From an uncultured Sphingobacteriales bacterium (GTDB lineage: Bacteria; Bacteroidota; Bacteroidia; Chitinophagales; Chitinophagaceae), in assembly GCA_946479435.1 (NCBI GenBank), contig CAMLFX010000061.1, positions 1 to 19,555 on the forward strand: a DNA stretch of 19,555 nucleotides, read 5' to 3'. Below the pieces are notes generated by a model. It saw nothing but the letters and a program-made list of their open reading frames with translations, did no database searches and was not told where the DNA came from. Both the position numbers and the translations under genes were made by a program. This document shows positions 1 through 6,656 of this stretch, piece after piece (the stretch's first letter is position 1; every line of letters starts with the position of its first letter).

Positions 1-1974
1 AATACCGTTTTGCGGATGCAGTACCCAATGATTTTCATTTGGAAGGTATAACAATTTGCTTTTAATGCCTTTAAGCTGTGCCGCCTGAAATGCTTCCAGA
101 CCTTGCTCTATAGGCACGCGGTAATCGATACCACCTTGTATTATCATAATGGGAGTATTCCATTTATCTACAAAGTTGCTGGGGTTATATTTAGCATAGC
201 CTGCAGGCACCTCTTTCTGCCAATAATTTCCACCTATGTCCCAGTTAGCAAACCATAGTTCTTCAGTAGTACCATACCAACTTTTCAGATCGAATAAACC
301 ATCGTGCGCAATGAATGTTTTAAACCTGTTATTGTGCATACCTGCCAGCATATATACACTATAGCCACCGTAGCTGGCGCCAACACAGCCCAGGCGATCT
401 TTATCTACATAATTTTCTTTTGATACAGCATCGATCGCTGCCAGGTAGTCTTTCATTGGCTCTCCGCCCCAGTCTTTGCTTATATCTTCATTCCACTTAG
501 TACCCCAACCTGGCATACCACGGCGATTAGGCGCTACTATAATGTAACCTTGTGCGGCCATCAATTGAAAATTCCATCTTATACTATAAAATTGGGAAAG
601 TGCAGATTGAGGGCCACCCTGACAATACAACAGTGTAGGATACTTTTTATGCACGTCAAAATCGGGCGGGTAAACTACCCATACACCCATTTGCTGGCCA
701 TCGGCAGTAGTCACCATTTTCAGCTCCGATTCGCTCATTTTCACGTTGCTATATGCCGCATCGTTTTCGTGCGTAAGCTGGCGCATAGCACCGGAAGTAG
801 TATTGACACCATATACTTCCACAGCGTGGTTCATATCAGTACGCGTTACAACCAGTTCAGTACCGGCCCAGCCAACAATACCGTTTACATCGAATTTGCC
901 ATTAGTAATTTGTTTTACTACAGGCTTCGCCTTTGCAGAAGGAACAGCAGGTATGGTAACTTCAAATAATTGCACAGTGCCTTTCCAGGGTGCGTTGAAG
1001 TATATTTTGTTACCTGTATTATTCCATACAAAACTCTCAACCGTGCCATCCCAATCTTCGGTAATGTTGATCTTCCAAACATTTTTATTATTACCCAGAT
1101 CCATTACATACAAGTCATTTTTATCGGCTTCGTAGCCATCGCGTTTCATGCTTGTCCAGGCAATTTTTTTTCCATTAGCATTGAATACCGGCTGTGTATC
1201 ATAACCCATCATACCAACAGTCCAGTTAGTTGTTGTGTTTGACACTATATCGTAATAGTACAGATCGGTATTGGTGCTTGTAGCATATTCCTTGCCTTCT
1301 TTTTTCTTACACACATACACAATACCTTTTCCATCGGGCGACCACATAAAGTCTTCGCTGCCACCAAAAGGTTTTTGCGGACAATCGTGTGCTTCGCCGG
1401 CCATAATATCTTTAGGTGTACCACCATCCAGGCGCATTATAAACACATGAGAATATTTACCGTCTTCCCATGTATCCCAGTGGCGGTAATTAAGGTCTGT
1501 ATATACCTGCGCGGTAGTTTTAGGCAGATCCGGGTACAGATCGCTACCATTTACAGGTTTCACCATTACCTCTCTTGAAAATGCCACCCATTTACCATCA
1601 GGCGATACCTGGATATTGTCGGCATCGCTAATGCCATCGAAATATTTTTTCCAGCTTTTACCCTGATCGCTACTAGTATACAGTGCTTCATCTTGCTGTG
1701 CATACCATACAGCAGGTTTGCGTTGTATAATTCTTCTGCCTTGATAATTATTTTCCTTTACTTTCCCACTACCCATATCCAGTATAAAATGCTTCGTAGT
1801 GCTTTTTTCTGTTTTCACATCTACTTGTTTCGACGCATAGTATAGCGATCCACCGTCGGCACTGATACCTTCCGCACTAACGCGCTTCAGGCTCCAAAGC
1901 ATTTCAGGTGTCATTTTGTTTTGTGCCCATGCATGGCTGCATAGCAACAATAAAGGGAGCAATATCTTTTTCAT
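1..1974 (-). CDS. S9 family prolyl oligopeptidase / dipeptidyl peptidase (3' end outside window)
   Basis: Exported serine exopeptidase of the alpha/beta-hydrolase S9 family, expected to release short peptides (often dipeptides) in the periplasm or at the surface. The start ATG at 1974 is followed by a signal peptide (MKK, a Leu-rich core, cleavage near HAWA-Q at residue 17). Residues ~20-430 carry repeated beta-propeller-like segments such as SPDGKWVAFS and WSPDGKGIVYV. The C-terminal catalytic domain shows the full triad: Ser534 in GASYGG, Asp617 in GGIDYRVP and His649 in NENHWVLHP. 658 codons are visible; the family is usually around 650-700 residues, so only the last few residues are missing at the window edge. 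The gene lies 39 bases downstream of the Big_5 lipoprotein on the same strand and has no clear promoter of its own, so co-transcription is possible. Family assignment is firm; the exact specificity (DPP4, DPP5 or acylaminoacyl type) is not readable. Confidence 0.95.
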   Translation of the reverse strand, partial: MKKILLPLLLLCSHAWAQNKMTPEMLWSLKRVSAEGISADGGSLYYASKQVDVKTEKSTTKHFILDMGSGKVKENNYQGRRIIQRKPAVWYAQQDEALYTSSDQGKSWKKYFDGISDADNIQVSPDGKWVAFSREVMVKPVNGSDLYPDLPKTTAQVYTDLNYRHWDTWEDGKYSHVFIMRLDGGTPKDIMAGEAHDCPQKPFGGSEDFMWSPDGKGIVYVCKKKEGKEYATSTNTDLYYYDIVSNTTTNWTVGMMGYDTQPVFNANGKKIAWTSMKRDGYEADKNDLYVMDLGNNKNVWKINITEDWDGTVESFVWNNTGNKIYFNAPWKGTVQLFEVTIPAVPSAKAKPVVKQITNGKFDVNGIVGWAGTELVVTRTDMNHAVEVYGVNTTSGAMRQLTHENDAAYSNVKMSESELKMVTTADGQQMGVWVVYPPDFDVHKKYPTLLYCQGGPQSALSQFYSIRWNFQLMAAQGYIIVAPNRRGMPGWGTKWNEDISKDWGGEPMKDYLAAIDAVSKENYVDKDRLGCVGASYGGYSVYMLAGMHNNRFKTFIAHDGLFDLKSWYGTTEELWFANWDIGGNYWQKEVPAGYAKYNPSNFVDKWNTPIMIIQGGIDYRVPIEQGLEAFQAAQLKGIKSKLLYLPNENHWVLHPQNGI

Positions 1975-2013
1975 AAATTGATAAATAACGATATAAATGT
2001 AATACAGATACAC

Positions 2014-3561
2014 CTATGGTTTATCCCGTCTTCCGGGGGATGCATTTTTACCAACAGGCTTTGCCGGTGCAACAGGGAAATAATCGACCGTATTATCCCA
2101 CCCCGGCTTTAGTTGAATTGTTTCGCGATACGGTATTATTTCTTCCGGTTGTTTCTTTTCAAATAGATTGCCGGTATCCCAATAACCATTGTGGTTTTTA
2201 TCTACTATTATGCGCATGGTATAAGTACCGGGTACAAGGCGCGATAAATGGACCATAGTGTCGGTAACAGTTTTTTGATATACCGTGTCTTTTTCATTCA
2301 CTACGACCAACACATAATCGCTATTACCCAAACGCGATGGTAAATGCACATGCAATTTCGAATAATCATCGTCGCTCTTTGTTCGAAACTGGTACTTGGA
2401 AGGCATTGCATCTCTACCCGCAGAATCGACAGCAAAGCCTTTTAATAACTTCAGTGTGTAAACTGTATTTTCCTTCCAGTTACTATTCAACAGATATACT
2501 GTTTCGTCAGTGCTGTCTTCTTCAAAAGTGAATGTAGCTTCTACTGCTATATCAGAACTATCATATCCCAAATATACCCTTGTCGCATTTATACTATCAA
2601 CTTCCCTATTGAAGCTGACCTTTAGTGGTGTGGTTATATCCAGTGTGCGTTTACGCACATCAACGGTATCAACACCTACCGTATAAACAAAACCATCTTC
2701 TGCGTTAGCGCCCCTTCTACCCCTTTTACCTAAAATACCTTTACGAGTTCCCGGTGCAAGTGCGGCAGCGGTACTGTCGGCAGTTTTAGCACTATCGGTG
2801 CGTGATACGGCACCAGAGGTATCGGGTATTTCTTTGAATAATTTAAGTGTATCGATCCTGACTACACTATCAACAGGTATAATACTGCTGTCAATAAATG
2901 CTATTTTTTCCTCTCCTCCATCATATATCAGGTTGTTATTACCATCCTTCAAGGCATATATACGGAAACGTTGTCCAGGTAAGCCTGCTATGAAAAAACT
3001 GCCATCACCAGCTATTTTTGAAACATACAGCGGTTTCTTTCTTACAACAATACTATCGGACTCAGCAGCATCGTACAATAACACATAAGCGCCAGTATCG
3101 GGCAAGCCAGTGGCAGCATTTAGGACCTTACCTTTAATATTCAGTGAATCGAAATAGCTGCCCGTACTAAAGCTATACACATAACCGGCAAAGGGATTGT
3201 CTTCATGCAGATCGCGAATAGCATTATTGAATGACAGGCGATAGGTTGTATTTTCTTTCAATAGCGAATCAGGAATTTCTACTATCACCCTTTTACCAAC
3301 ATTGGTAACGCTTAACGGAATAGGCAATAAGGGTGACATCTGTACTTCAGCAGAAACATTCGACAAATTCACAAACTCATCAAAATGCATCTCAATTTTT
3401 GTTACCCGCTTATTTAGCTGTGAATCTGCAGGTTTTATTGAGATCAGCTTAGGTGGTGTAGTGTCTTTTTTGCCTCCTTCAGGAGGGACTACATTGGCGC
3501 AGGCGGTAGCAAGGCAAGCAAGAATAAAAAATAAAATATACCTGAACTGCGAAAATCTCAT
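2014..3561 (-). CDS. Ig-like (Big_5) domain lipoprotein
   Basis: Predicted envelope lipoprotein of 515 residues; no enzymatic motif is seen. I start it at ATG 3561, not at the in-frame TTG at 3570, because the ATG gives a compact lipoprotein signal (MRFSQF, hydrophobic core, LATA-C with Cys21). Residues ~35-133 (TPPKLISIKPAD…FDEFVNLSN…YSFSTGS) look like a bacterial Ig-like Big_5 domain. Residues ~140-240 resemble a carboxypeptidase-regulatory-like beta sandwich. A Ser/Thr/Ala then Arg/Gly-rich linker spans ~245-290, and a second Big_5-like segment spans ~305-395. Two Asp/Asn-rich loops, DGNNNLIYD (206-214) and DKNHNGYWD (454-462), resemble calcium-binding loops. The lipobox has Ala rather than Leu at -3, which is tolerated in many Bacteroidota. 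The gene is divergent from the peroxidase and lies upstream of the S9 peptidase. A structural or surface role is inferred. Confidence 0.88.
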   Translation of the reverse strand: MRFSQFRYILFFILACLATACANVVPPEGGKKDTTPPKLISIKPADSQLNKRVTKIEMHFDEFVNLSNVSAEVQMSPLLPIPLSVTNVGKRVIVEIPDSLLKENTTYRLSFNNAIRDLHEDNPFAGYVYSFSTGSYFDSLNIKGKVLNAATGLPDTGAYVLLYDAAESDSIVVRKKPLYVSKIAGDGSFFIAGLPGQRFRIYALKDGNNNLIYDGGEEKIAFIDSSIIPVDSVVRIDTLKLFKEIPDTSGAVSRTDSAKTADSTAAALAPGTRKGILGKRGRRGANAEDGFVYTVGVDTVDVRKRTLDITTPLKVSFNREVDSINATRVYLGYDSSDIAVEATFTFEEDSTDETVYLLNSNWKENTVYTLKLLKGFAVDSAGRDAMPSKYQFRTKSDDDYSKLHVHLPSRLGNSDYVLVVVNEKDTVYQKTVTDTMVHLSRLVPGTYTMRIIVDKNHNGYWDTGNLFEKKQPEEIIPYRETIQLKPGWDNTVDYFPVAPAKPVGKNASPGRRDKP

Positions 3562-3567
3562 TTGCGT

Positions 3568-3575
3568 CAAAAATA
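3568..3575 (-). promoter_or_regulatory. Bacteroidota-type -7 motif TATTTTTG next to the lipoprotein start
   Basis: On the minus strand this reads TATTTTTG, an exact match to the Bacteroidota sigma-A -7 consensus TAnnTTTG. It ends only 6 bases before the chosen ATG at 3561, so a transcript starting about 5-8 bases downstream would have almost no leader. It overlaps the alternative TTG codon at 3570. No convincing -33 element is seen. This is either a leaderless promoter or a chance match in an AT-rich spacer. Confidence 0.35.
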
Positions 3576-3620
3576 ATACAATATGTAAAGTAATAGCGTG
3601 CTGCCAGCGATATTTATGCG

Positions 3621-3628
3621 TAGGTTTG
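3621..3628 (+). promoter_or_regulatory. Bacteroidota-type -7 motif TAGGTTTG for the glutathione peroxidase gene
   Basis: TAGGTTTG matches the -7 consensus TAnnTTTG exactly and lies 36 bases before ATG 3665, in the 103-base spacer between two divergent genes. The -33 TTG element is weak or absent. The position supports a short leader and the choice of start at 3665. Confidence 0.5.
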
Positions 3629-3664
3629 TATTTAATTTTTAACTACATCTTAAAACATAGCGTT

Positions 3665-4207
3665 ATGATATACAGTATCCTGCTGTTCTTAAACCTATTC
3701 TGGTTTTCAGCACCACCCAAAGAAGACATACCTGCAAGCATTTATGATTTTAAAGTAAATGCACTGGAAGGCGGAACAATAGATTTTGCTGATTTTAAAG
3801 GAAAAAAGATTTTAATAGTAAATACTGCATCGAAGTGCGGTTTTACACCCCAGTACGAGGGCCTGGAAAACTTATATAAAACACATATGGATAACCTGGT
3901 GATAGTTGGTTTCCCTGCAAATGATTTCATGTCGCAAGAACCGGGCAGTAATGAGGACATTGCTGCTTTTTGCCAAAAAAACTATGGTGTCAGCTTTCCT
4001 ATGGCGGCAAAAATATCGGTAAAAGGAGATGATAAAGCGGAAATTTACCATTGGCTTACTGAGAAGAAATACAATCACTTTAAAGACAGTGATATAAAAT
4101 GGAACTTTCAAAAGTACCTGATAGATGAAAAAGGTAACTTAATTGCGGTTTTTGATTCTAAAGTGAAACCGGAAAGTGAAGAAATAATAAAAGCTATTGA
4201 ACAATAA
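3665..4207 (+). CDS. Exported glutathione peroxidase-like (GPx/thioredoxin-fold) peroxidase
   Basis: Thiol peroxidase of the GPx family (180 residues) that reduces hydroperoxides, probably with thioredoxin-like proteins as electron donors. The start at 3665 gives a signal peptide (MIYSILLFLNLFWFSA) and sits 36 bases after a TAGGTTTG promoter motif. The frame is open upstream to 3302, but that part is antisense to the lipoprotein gene. Peroxidatic Cys58 is in NTASKCGFTPQY, where selenocysteine sits in animal enzymes. Cys103 in FCQKNYGV aligns with the resolving Cys82 of yeast Gpx3, suggesting the 2-Cys mechanism. Trp146 and Asn147 in KWNF complete part of the catalytic tetrad. The usual GFPCNQF block reads GFPANDF, so the tetrad Gln is replaced by Asp87 and the Cys by Ala. 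The signal peptide indicates a periplasmic or extracytoplasmic site. Confidence 0.93.
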   Translation: MIYSILLFLNLFWFSAPPKEDIPASIYDFKVNALEGGTIDFADFKGKKILIVNTASKCGFTPQYEGLENLYKTHMDNLVIVGFPANDFMSQEPGSNEDIAAFCQKNYGVSFPMAAKISVKGDDKAEIYHWLTEKKYNHFKDSDIKWNFQKYLIDEKGNLIAVFDSKVKPESEEIIKAIEQ

Positions 4208-4220
4208 AAACAAGGCTTAT

Positions 4221-4257
4221 AAATATGAAGGCCCGCAAATTGCGGGCCTTCATATTT
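4221..4257. terminator. Perfect 18-bp inverted repeat, bidirectional terminator
   Basis: The left arm AAATATGAAGGCCCGCAA (4221-4238) and right arm TTGCGGGCCTTCATATTT (4240-4257) are exact reverse complements separated by one base. In RNA this gives a long hairpin with a GC-rich core (GGCCCGC) and a loop of a few bases. It lies 13 bases after the peroxidase stop and 15 bases from the stop of the convergent proline-rich gene. The A-rich left flank and T-containing right flank allow termination in both directions. Confidence 0.9.
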
Positions 4258-4272
4258 AGTACAATGACTATA

Positions 4273-4530
4273 TTATCTGGGCATTGGTGGCGCAGGTGGT
4301 TTGGGCGGCGTTGGTGGTAATGGCGGATGCGATGGTGGCGTTGGCAAAGGAGGATGTGCCGGTGGCCTTGGCGCTACAACTACCGGTGCGGGTGGCGGAG
4401 TTACATGCCTCCGTGCATGTTTGCGATGGTGTTTATGCTTATACCTGCCCTTGCCCTGAGCATAACTATCAACCGATGCACTTGCAAAAAAAGCAACTAA
4501 AAGTAAAAGGCTGAAAATTTTCTGTTTCAT
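4273..4530 (-). CDS. Small exported basic, histidine- and proline-rich protein
   Basis: I do not recognise a family. The 85-residue product begins with a classical signal peptide (MKQKIFSLLLLVAFFASASVDSYA, cleavage near residue 24). Next is a strongly basic stretch, residues ~27-43 (KGRYKHKHHRKHARRH), with 5 His among Lys/Arg. From ~44 to the end it is proline-rich, with PPLP, TPP and KPP motifs, probably a polyproline-II rod. Two more His follow in AHPP and SHPP. There is no Cys and no acidic residue in the mature part except at most a few, so it is highly cationic. Sequences of this build bind acidic polymers or metals, or are simple wall- or surface-associated peptides; none of this is proved here. 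The opposite strand is also open (4284-4514), but that reading lacks a signal peptide. The gene converges on the peroxidase gene and shares its terminator. Confidence 0.75.
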   Translation of the reverse strand: MKQKIFSLLLLVAFFASASVDSYAQGKGRYKHKHHRKHARRHVTPPPAPVVVAPRPPAHPPLPTPPSHPPLPPTPPKPPAPPMPR

Positions 4531-4561
4531 AAAATTGTATTTGAATACATCAATACATTTA

Positions 4562-4569
4562 CAACTATA
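4562..4569 (-). promoter_or_regulatory. Weak -7-like motif TATAGTTG upstream of the proline-rich gene
   Basis: On the minus strand TATAGTTG differs at one position from TAnnTTTG and lies 31 bases before ATG 4530, in the 121-base spacer after the biotin carboxylase gene. The same spacer holds a small TGTATT-TG-AATACA palindrome (4537-4550) that could be an operator or chance. Support is weak. Confidence 0.25.
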
Positions 4570-4602
4570 CTGCCAGATACGACAGCAGGCTGTTAAAAGA
4601 AA

Positions 4603-4625
4603 TTAGCGCCTATATAAGGCGCTAA
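4603..4625 (-). terminator. Rho-independent terminator of the biotin carboxylase gene
   Basis: A 9-bp perfect stem (TTAGCGCCT / AGGCGCTAA) with a 5-base loop ATATA lies 26 bases after the stop codon at 4652 on the minus strand. Read on the minus strand it is followed by TTTCTTTTAA, a T-rich tract typical of intrinsic termination. Confidence 0.75.
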
Positions 4626-4651
4626 CAGTCAAATACTTGAAAGAATTAATA

Positions 4652-6139
4652 TCAGGATAATTTTCGTTTTAGCTTCCAATTATTATTAGTGCCGTTTGTA
4701 GAATTAATTACACTCTTCTGTTTTTTATTTTTTTGCCATACTTCAGTTGCCAGCAAGGCTGCAATTTCAGAAGCAGTAGTATTCTCTTCTAACAAGTACT
4801 CAGGCTTGAAGTGTTTTTCTATAAATTTTGTATCGAAATTTCCTGAACGGAATGGTTCGGTACGCACTGCCCATTTACCAAAACTTAATGTCGTTTGTAT
4901 TCCTTGAATATAATATTCATCAATTGCCCTGCACAGTCGTTCAATAGCCTCATCGCGCGTCGGCGCATGTACTACCAGTTTAGCGATCATCGGATCGTAG
5001 AATATAGGAATATCCTGGCCCTGCTCATAGCCATCATCTACACGTACACCCGGGCCTTTAGGCGGCTGGTACATTTCCAGCTTACCTGTATCGGGCAGGA
5101 AGTTATTAAACGGATCTTCCGCGCAAACACGCAATTCAAGCGAGTGGCCATTTATTTTCAGATCATCTTGCGTAAATGATAATTTATTGCCACGGGCCAC
5201 GTTTATCTGTTCTTTCACCAGATCGATGCCCGTTATCATCTCCGTAACGCAATGTTCCACCTGTAGTCGGGTATTCATTTCCAGGAAGTAGAAGTTCAGG
5301 TTTTCATCAACCAGAAATTCTACAGTACCGGCACCGTAATATTTACACGAACGTGCTACCGCGATGGCGCATTCGCCCATTTCTTTACGTATATCCAGCG
5401 TAAGGCAACTTGATGGCGCCTCTTCTATCAGTTTTTGGTGACGGCGCTGGATAGAACATTCACGTTCGAATAAGTACACATAATTACCATGCTGATCGCC
5501 CATTAATTGTATCTCGATGTGACGCGGTGCAGCTACATATTTTTCAATGAATACATCATCGTTACTGAAAGCGCTTAATGCTTCACTTTTAGCCATCTGC
5601 ATCTGTTGCTCCAGCTCACCTGCATTTTCAACCACCCGCATACCTTTACCACCACCACCTGCTGAGGCTTTTATCAGTATAGGGTAACCGATACGTTCAG
5701 CTATTTCACGTGCTTCTTCTACATTTTGTATAGGGTCTTCAGTACCCGGTACCATAGGTACATTGAACTTTTTAGCGGCTTGTTTTGCTGCTATTTTGCT
5801 ACCCATGGTTTCGATAGATGAAGCTGAAGGGCCTATAAATATTAAACCCGCATCTGCCACTGCTTTTGAGAAAGACGCATTTTCACTTAAAAAACCATAA
5901 CCGGGGTGTATTGCGTCAGCTCCAGTTTTCTTTGCTACTTCTATCAGCTTATCGGCACGGAGATAAGATTGTGCTGAGGGTGCGGGACCTATACATACCG
6001 CTTCGTCGGCATACCGCACAAAAGGCATATTCCTATCGGCCTCTGAGTAAACAGCTACTGTTTTTATGCCCATTTCTTTTGCCGTACGCATAACACGTAA
6101 AGCAATTTCGCCACGATTGGCAACTAAGATCTTTTGCAT
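4652..6139 (-). CDS. accC: Biotin carboxylase subunit of an acyl-CoA carboxylase (acetyl-/propionyl-CoA type)
   Basis: ATP-dependent carboxylation of biotin on a carrier protein, the first half-reaction of acetyl- or propionyl-CoA carboxylase. The 495 residues show, in order, the BC N-domain (MQKILVANRGEIALR; HPGYGFLSEN at 78-87), the ATP-grasp glycine loop KASAGGGGKGMRVV (157-170), ECSIQRRHQKLIEEAPS (227-243), and the catalytic block EMNTRLQVEH (287-296). The C-domain follows (ELRVCAEDP; YDPMIAKLVV at 381-390). Residue 297 is Cys where many relatives have Pro (EHCVTE). E. coli AccC has about 449 residues; here a tail of about 45 residues (TEVWQKNKK…NNNWKLKRKLS) is added. No carrier or carboxyltransferase gene is adjacent. 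The tail, and MeaB elsewhere in the window, favour a propionyl-CoA type, but this is inference. The DUF983 gene lies 37 bases upstream and may be co-transcribed. Confidence 0.94.
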   Translation of the reverse strand: MQKILVANRGEIALRVMRTAKEMGIKTVAVYSEADRNMPFVRYADEAVCIGPAPSAQSYLRADKLIEVAKKTGADAIHPGYGFLSENASFSKAVADAGLIFIGPSASSIETMGSKIAAKQAAKKFNVPMVPGTEDPIQNVEEAREIAERIGYPILIKASAGGGGKGMRVVENAGELEQQMQMAKSEALSAFSNDDVFIEKYVAAPRHIEIQLMGDQHGNYVYLFERECSIQRRHQKLIEEAPSSCLTLDIRKEMGECAIAVARSCKYYGAGTVEFLVDENLNFYFLEMNTRLQVEHCVTEMITGIDLVKEQINVARGNKLSFTQDDLKINGHSLELRVCAEDPFNNFLPDTGKLEMYQPPKGPGVRVDDGYEQGQDIPIFYDPMIAKLVVHAPTRDEAIERLCRAIDEYYIQGIQTTLSFGKWAVRTEPFRSGNFDTKFIEKHFKPEYLLEENTTASEIAALLATEVWQKNKKQKSVINSTNGTNNNWKLKRKLS

Positions 6140-6176
6140 GCTGCTAATATAGAATAAGTTGAACGATAATTGAGGG

Positions 6177-6587
6177 CTACTGCTGAGACTTCATAACAGC
6201 ACCTTTGCCGTATTTAACAAACATATATAAATACAACACCCGGGATATGCGCATGAGCCATGGTTGTAATAATAATGCAATGGCTACAGATACGCCCAAT
6301 GCGTAGAATATACTATTGTCTTTATACGACAAGCCAAGAATAACCCAATAAGCTATAAAGCACGCGCCTAATAAGGCAACAGTGAGGCCATAACTCACAT
6401 AACCAGTACCATAGTAAAACCCAACTTCAATTTCCATTTTCTGGCCACATACCGGGCAGCGCTCAGGCATATCCAGCATATGTTTCAACGGGAAAACAGA
6501 AGAATGTGTAAACATATTACCCTTACGGCAATTGGGACACTTCATCTTTAATATGCTTGGCAGTAAAGCCGGCTTATCGGAAGACAT
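6177..6587 (-). CDS. DUF983 family membrane protein
   Basis: Conserved Bacteroidota and proteobacterial membrane protein of unknown function (136 residues). Two Cys pairs, CPNC (17-20) and CPVC (44-47), form a probable zinc ribbon at the cytoplasmic N-terminus. The signature EVGFYYGTGYVSYG (54-67) leads into two hydrophobic segments (~66-87 and ~93-112), and the tail is basic. This Cys pattern plus FYYGTGYVSY identifies the DUF983 family; no biochemical role is established that I know of. It has an exact TATCTTTG motif just upstream and is followed 37 bases later by the biotin carboxylase gene, so the two may share a transcript, though no functional link is evident. Confidence 0.9.
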   Translation of the reverse strand: MSSDKPALLPSILKMKCPNCRKGNMFTHSSVFPLKHMLDMPERCPVCGQKMEIEVGFYYGTGYVSYGLTVALLGACFIAYWVILGLSYKDNSIFYALGVSVAIALLLQPWLMRISRVLYLYMFVKYGKGAVMKSQQ

Positions 6588-6601
6588 CTTTTAAATTTTC
6601 G

Positions 6602-6609
6602 CAAAGATA
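6602..6609 (-). promoter_or_regulatory. Bacteroidota-type -7 motif TATCTTTG for the DUF983 gene
   Basis: The minus strand reads TATCTTTG, an exact TAnnTTTG match, 14 bases before ATG 6587 and inside the 69-base spacer after uvrC. It would give a leader of under 10 bases. It may also serve the downstream biotin carboxylase gene. Confidence 0.5.
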
Positions 6610-6656
6610 CGATGGTATTATGGTAAAAACATAGAAAACCGCAATAGTACTATCAT

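Noticed and set aside
550..1578. Several plus- and minus-strand open frames inside the S9 peptidase gene
   Set aside because: The minus-strand peptidase frame is continuous with its full catalytic triad; the others are shadows without motifs.
3302..3664. Long in-frame extension upstream of the glutathione peroxidase
   Set aside because: It runs antisense through the lipoprotein gene, lacks peroxidase homology, and a signal peptide and promoter motif both support ATG 3665.
4284..4514. Plus-strand open frame opposite the proline-rich gene
   Set aside because: It is rich in Val/Ala as the complement of Pro/Gly codons, has no signal or domain, and the minus reading has a clear signal peptide.
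4537..4550. Short palindrome TGTATT-TG-AATACA as an operator
   Set aside because: Only 6-bp arms in an AT-rich spacer; no second copy was noticed to support a regulator.
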